From: Opitutia bacterium
GTDB taxonomy: Bacteria > Verrucomicrobiota > Verrucomicrobiia > Opitutales > UBA953
Direction of reading: 5' to 3'
Assembly (NCBI GenBank): GCA_947378845.1
Contig: CANCLQ010000020.1
Span: 1-27,136, forward strand
Length of the DNA stretch: 27,136 nt
A program made the position numbers and the translations under genes. Positions 24,501 to 27,136 of the stretch are shown here, piece after piece. Each line of letters starts with the position of its first letter. Within the stretch, counting starts at the first letter, position 1. Under the pieces are notes generated by a model that was not told the origin of the DNA, ran no database searches, and saw only the letters and a program-made list of their open reading frames with translations.

Positions 24501-26145
24501 TGGTGTCGTAACTATCTGTATAAGGGGCTGAAGCTGATCCGCTGCCCGACCAATAACCGTTATCTAAATCGTAGCGTGCGTACGGGTGAAGACGATAGCC
24601 GCCCTTGATGAATTGATTGGTGTTTGGATAAAAAGCTCGAGCGTCCAGTATGGCATCGTTGCCGCTCCATATAAGTTCTTTATAAAGACGGTAGTAGTCG
24701 CGAAGCAAATGCCACAGGGGTCCGACCAAGCGACGTGCAGTTCCAGATGGGCTAGTGGAAAGCGTCGTCGCTCCCATTGCAGCTGCGGTGTCGGTGAGCG
24801 GCTGCCCCATTTCGTCTTCGCGAATAAAGATCGGAGCCCATGGTAGGTATTGGCTGCCGTCACTAGCTAGGTGTCGTTGCGGATTGTCCGGATTTATTTC
24901 AAACATCGGCACCCAGATGCGTGGACGCGGATCCGAGCTGTTGATTGTTCCGATGGGAGATGTCGCAGGACCGTATTGAAGGAACTGCGATTGTCGTGTT
25001 TGATGAGCGGCATCTGTTTCATTAATGCTGCCGGCGGTGTAGGCTTCAGTGACGTTGCCGCTCTGTGATGCCGTGCCCGACCCGAAGTCGGACCGATCGA
25101 AATCAACATCATCCATTTCGAACGCTAGTGAAAGGTCGCGTTTCAGTCCGCCGTGTAGACTGTCAGACAAAACTCCCGCCGACCAAAAAGTTTGTTTATG
25201 AAAAGATAGTTTGGACGACAGCAGTCCACTACTTGGGTTTGCATCGTCGGTATCATTGTAATTTGGAATTAGCGACAGGGCTGGACGCGTAGCACGTTCC
25301 AGCTCGACTTGATTAGCGGTTACACCCGCAAGGCCTGTTAAGAACTCAGTCCCGATTCTTCCTGGTGCACGCAGGAGGTTAATTAATTCGAGAGCGTCGG
25401 ACGAGGTGGCAGTCTGACTTCGACTCTCAATTAGATTAATACGAGCTTTGACGCCTTCGTCGCCTATCCAATAAGCAAATGCACCTGTTTCATTTGTGTC
25501 AGTTGCCGGACAGGGGAGCGGGATTTTAGGTAGAGCAATCCGCCCATCTATATCATCGTTGGTGCCTAATTTTTCGTCTTCGCCAGGCTCAATCACCGCG
25601 CTGCCGTCGCCGACAAGTGTCACTAATTTAGAATACTGATTTTGAGTAGGGTAGTCCGTTTGCCAGGGTGCCCAATATTCTGAGGAATAGTCGCTCTGAC
25701 CTGTGAGACTATTTAACTGAGGCAGATAATTATTAGTGCCATCACTAGCACCCTTGCCGCTGATTAGCCATGCAGGTGGTTCCTCCGCTTTATCGGTGCG
25801 CCAAACACCCGTCCAAAATCTCTGGCCCTGGCTAATTTGCTCAGCGATTGGTACATCTATTAAATAAGGATTAGATGCTTTAAAATCTTCTATCCTGTCC
25901 GGCAAAACCAAGTCTCCTGTCGCTGTACTTCGTCGGTCAGGTCCAGCGGTCTGTTGAAGGTGTGCCAGGGCAAGACGTGCGGCCATTAGTGCGTTGAGTC
26001 GTGATTTATCTTTAAGTTGAAAGGCAACGGCCGCCCTAGATTCGATAATGATGAAGGCAGAAGCCACAAATGCACTCCCCAGGCTCAGGGAGATGAGCCA
26101 CAAGCATATGATGAGAGAAAATCCAGCCCGACGGTTTTTTCTCAC
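21598..26145 (-). CDS. Giant pilin-like protein, Verru_Chthon cassette protein A type
   Basis: A 1515-residue envelope or exported protein. The start is GTG at 26145. The N-terminus has a prepilin-like signal: basic MRKNRRAG, then FSLIICLWLISLSLGSAF and further hydrophobic residues to about 33. The predicted cleavage is Gly8/Phe9. The +5 residue is Ile rather than Glu, as in the GspK-type tip pseudopilins. The long middle is rich in Asn, Ser, Thr, Gly, Trp and Tyr and has no domain I can name. The C-terminus (F-I-I-R-A-Y-G-D, then V-Q-R-T-P-E-Y, and G-R-R-F-I-V-V-S-A-R-W-L) is what I recall for the Verrucomicrobia family called Verru_Chthon cassette protein A. It lies 8 bases after its secreted partner. 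No companion pilins or secretion ATPase are here. Codon use looks weaker than in glnN. Confidence 0.75.
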   Translation of the reverse strand: MRKNRRAGFSLIICLWLISLSLGSAFVASAFIIIESRAAVAFQLKDKSRLNALMAARLALAHLQQTAGPDRRSTATGDLVLPDRIEDFKASNPYLIDVPIAEQISQGQRFWTGVWRTDKAEEPPAWLISGKGASDGTNNYLPQLNSLTGQSDYSSEYWAPWQTDYPTQNQYSKLVTLVGDGSAVIEPGEDEKLGTNDDIDGRIALPKIPLPCPATDTNETGAFAYWIGDEGVKARINLIESRSQTATSSDALELINLLRAPGRIGTEFLTGLAGVTANQVELERATRPALSLIPNYNDTDDANPSSGLLSSKLSFHKQTFWSAGVLSDSLHGGLKRDLSLAFEMDDVDFDRSDFGSGTASQSGNVTEAYTAGSINETDAAHQTRQSQFLQYGPATSPIGTINSSDPRPRIWVPMFEINPDNPQRHLASDGSQYLPWAPIFIREDEMGQPLTDTAAAMGATTLSTSPSGTARRLVGPLWHLLRDYYRLYKELIWSGNDAILDARAFYPNTNQFIKGGYRLHPYARYDLDNGYWSGSGSASAPYTDSYDTTPDPMGWINGRKGGDLTGHGVGRFIPRAVRGAYMPTVHRLSLIFSFKAATYGNDYTLKLICSPLLVLHNPYNVSLRLKPPAAPEPDARVRGSGRIAFSQFDQLRLQIYTHPYPVNDTRTAYNATATSRLLNTLYGFNSATDTTTGSNAENLAAIIPPDILEPGEFAVYSCKDMIDANGAELERAADGSNIPIINLAKGLWLTGGFYCDVRDSSVAIAPFKFAESDVIKGCLNLTGAMYWHHWIYFNSGWKNNFCNDRVSAEGEDIGYDEVIGTSRNNSRASYAHYINVGGNNFTAIQLGDAGSPTNPVLIGPVANIRKITESAPGPVLGVFDTRARTADASRNNSYNRTLLSWQSAQANATPSPHPTWLFTNPLPQTSSNPALSGFPGIGMASQITHLLGGDELYLNGTAANWGTIIQTDPTANNGNKAYGGNSHSTSGANQVTEVEIPLGPPVSIGQLMHANLSVWDWFPYRTIGNSFPSMVVPLDKSWTHGTPHNSAPYTGGNTFPDMTYLMNNALWDNFYFSGAAPTLISNRQGNYNSVRQQTTQEVLNAFATGSQKLKNPRLRLFQPAATEPHDNAFNLSGFCSRSATGATPDGYRQLASYLLSDGTFNVNSTSIEAWCGVYGALKRIAVGPYSFNQPAENNNTRYPRVINLKQPTIAAADIHEPSYWNGFVNLSDEQIRALAKGTVAEIRARTKFLQRTERDQEYPPTSRRFLGIKSSQSSSTPYLSLSEFVNRFLGPTKKAGARVNNNSSYHTSLYPLPNSTTNSGGDTAAPYSPLNSDAEKVKWMFRSGTIESAIARADKLLGVSALSKNPTGGTMINPSVSYNWNYGNIGGGRTSMPPGIFFRNIEILDPDNQNRTHNGFGANGCLFQGDILQAIGPLLATRSDTFIIRAYGDIERGLNEATSSVLELIVQRTPEYMNPEMKPYERLQDQAASPAKTINTLLGRRFIVVSARWLDKSEI

Positions 26146-26153
26146 TTTTAGAA

Positions 26154-26867
26154 TCAGCGATCAGTTTGGCTTACGGCATTCTTGGGATTAATTTTCAAAG
26201 CTGGTGACACTAAGGTGCTGCGTGCGCTTTCCTCGATTCCATGAACAGTAACTAAATTAAAATTATTCGGATCAGGCGCAATGAACCAGAGTGTGCGAAC
26301 ATCGTTGAGTTGTAGCCACCGCATGCCTCCTGCGGGGCGCCAGCCGCTACTATCGTTCGACGTGAATAATTGCCCCTGGCCGTAGGTTTCGTGGCTTAAT
26401 GAGGGCTTGCAGAATGTTTCAGTTCCACTGGCCAATATTTTTTTAAATCCTGGTAGGTTAATCCCAACTGAATATGGGCACGTATTAAGAAACCTTAAGC
26501 TTCCGCCTTGGGATTTTTCGGGAGGGTCGGAGACAATAGTTGCTTTGGGGTGACTAGCGTCTCCAGAAAGAATAAGAATTACCGAATCTAAATCTGGAGG
26601 GACATCCGCTGTTGCGTACGTTGCCCAATTTATTTTTCCAGACGAATTTCGCTCGGCAGTCAGCAGTACAATCTTCCGCTCTTTTGTCGTTACAGTTTTT
26701 TCAGATGACAGAGCGTGGGCATAGACTGTGAAGACATCTATTTTTCCTTTAGAGTTTTTGAATCCTATTTCTATTTCTGGCTGACTTAAGCTAAGGGCCT
26801 TAAATTTTATCTCTTTGGCTGAGGCGCTTGAGGCGAGGGCGGCGAGGGCGACAAAAAATGAAATCAT
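26154..26867 (-). CDS. Secreted protein of unknown function, partner of the pilin-like gene
   Basis: A 237-residue protein with a clear signal peptide (MISFFVALAALASSASA, cleavage before Lys18). The rest has no catalytic motif I recognise. Its likely fold is beta-rich: alternating hydrophobic residues run through the first half. A segment S-L-R-F-L-N-T-C-P-Y-S-V-G-I-N-L-P-G (about 127-144) then starts a second half with W-L-Q-L-N-D-V-R-T-L-W-F-I-A-P-D. That second half resembles proteins of similar design I recall beside pilin-like genes in Verrucomicrobia; this is from memory only. It ends 8 bases before the giant gene's start, so one transcript is likely. The ATG at 26867 has no Shine-Dalgarno motif (AATAATAAACCC). 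Confidence 0.7.
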   Translation of the reverse strand: MISFFVALAALASSASAKEIKFKALSLSQPEIEIGFKNSKGKIDVFTVYAHALSSEKTVTTKERKIVLLTAERNSSGKINWATYATADVPPDLDSVILILSGDASHPKATIVSDPPEKSQGGSLRFLNTCPYSVGINLPGFKKILASGTETFCKPSLSHETYGQGQLFTSNDSSGWRPAGGMRWLQLNDVRTLWFIAPDPNNFNLVTVHGIEESARSTLVSPALKINPKNAVSQTDR

Positions 26868-27074
26868 GGGTTTATTATTTGTGGTTAATTTTGTCCGGTA
26901 ATGAGACGGGCATAGTTTTACAGAGACAGTCGTTAAATCTGCCGTTTTTGCCTTATGTTTGGGCTAGATGTATCCGGGCTTGCCCCGCTTATTCACAATG
27001 GTTTCGTTAGTAACTTGGGCTTAGTTCTGCCTGTGTCTTTGGCATAGCCCCGTCTAATTAATACCCCACCTCCC
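26868..27074. other. Divergent intergenic region
   Basis: 207 bases between the divergent secreted-protein gene and the gene starting at 27075. It must hold promoters for both, but I find no convincing -35/-10 pair or sigma-54 site. A short CGGG/CCCG inverted repeat occurs near 26978-26990. No tRNA or other RNA gene is visible. Confidence 0.4.
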
Positions 27075-27136
27075 ATGGCCGAAAGAAACCAGCGCAACCG
27101 TCGCGAAGAAAAGCCCAATTACGGCGATCGCGTTCC
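27075..27136 (+). CDS. Start of an unidentified basic protein, cut by the window edge
   Basis: An ATG at 27075 opens a frame of 20 complete codons to the window edge, reading MAERNQRNRREEKPNYGDRV. It is hydrophilic and strongly charged, and the ATG is preceded by a C-rich leader (CCCCACCTCCC) like those of the expressed genes here. It might be the tail-bearing start of a ribosomal or RNA-binding protein, but too little is visible to name it. Confidence 0.5.
   Translation, partial: MAERNQRNRREEKPNYGDRV

Overview
The window is a bacterial chromosome segment of moderate GC. It looks like Verrucomicrobiota, probably near Opitutae. The evidence is a spc/alpha ribosomal operon without rpmD, infA or rpmJ, a type III glutamine synthetase, translation starts with almost no Shine-Dalgarno signal, and a 1515-residue protein ending like the pilin-related 'Verru_Chthon cassette protein A' family. 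The lineage is inferred from protein resemblance, not from a 16S gene. I see no tRNA, rRNA, insertion sequence, prophage or CRISPR array, and no gene-free stretch longer than 300 bases.

Layout. Bases 1-7202 are the end of the spc operon and the alpha operon on the plus strand: rplF (end only), rplR, rpsE, rplO, secY, map, rpsM, rpsK, rpsD, rpoA, rplQ, closed by a strong terminator. Bases 7287-9095 hold a small membrane zinc-ribbon protein and guaA, closed by a second terminator. Bases 9147-13638 are a tight unit of dnaX, a YfcE-like phosphodiesterase and an HrpB-type helicase, followed by a DEDDh exonuclease (to 14344) and malate dehydrogenase (to 15392). A secreted DUF362-like protein lies tail-to-tail with mdh and is divergent from an MFS transporter. 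That transporter overlaps hemY tail-to-tail. hemY is divergent from glnN, which has a sigma-54 type promoter and two tandem dyad-symmetric sites upstream, and a terminator downstream. Bases 26867-21598 (minus strand) are a two-gene unit of a secreted protein and the giant pilin-like protein. A plus-strand gene begins at 27075 and runs off the window.

The first third is translation, secretion and transcription core machinery. The middle is nucleotide synthesis, replication and RNA/DNA processing. The rest is central metabolism (malate, haem, ammonium assimilation) and a probable cell-envelope system.

The most notable points are: a run of nine A in dnaX, placed so that any slippage makes a short gamma-like product; the glnN control region; an extra C-terminal membrane segment in SecY; and the stand-alone giant pilin-like gene with its secreted partner.
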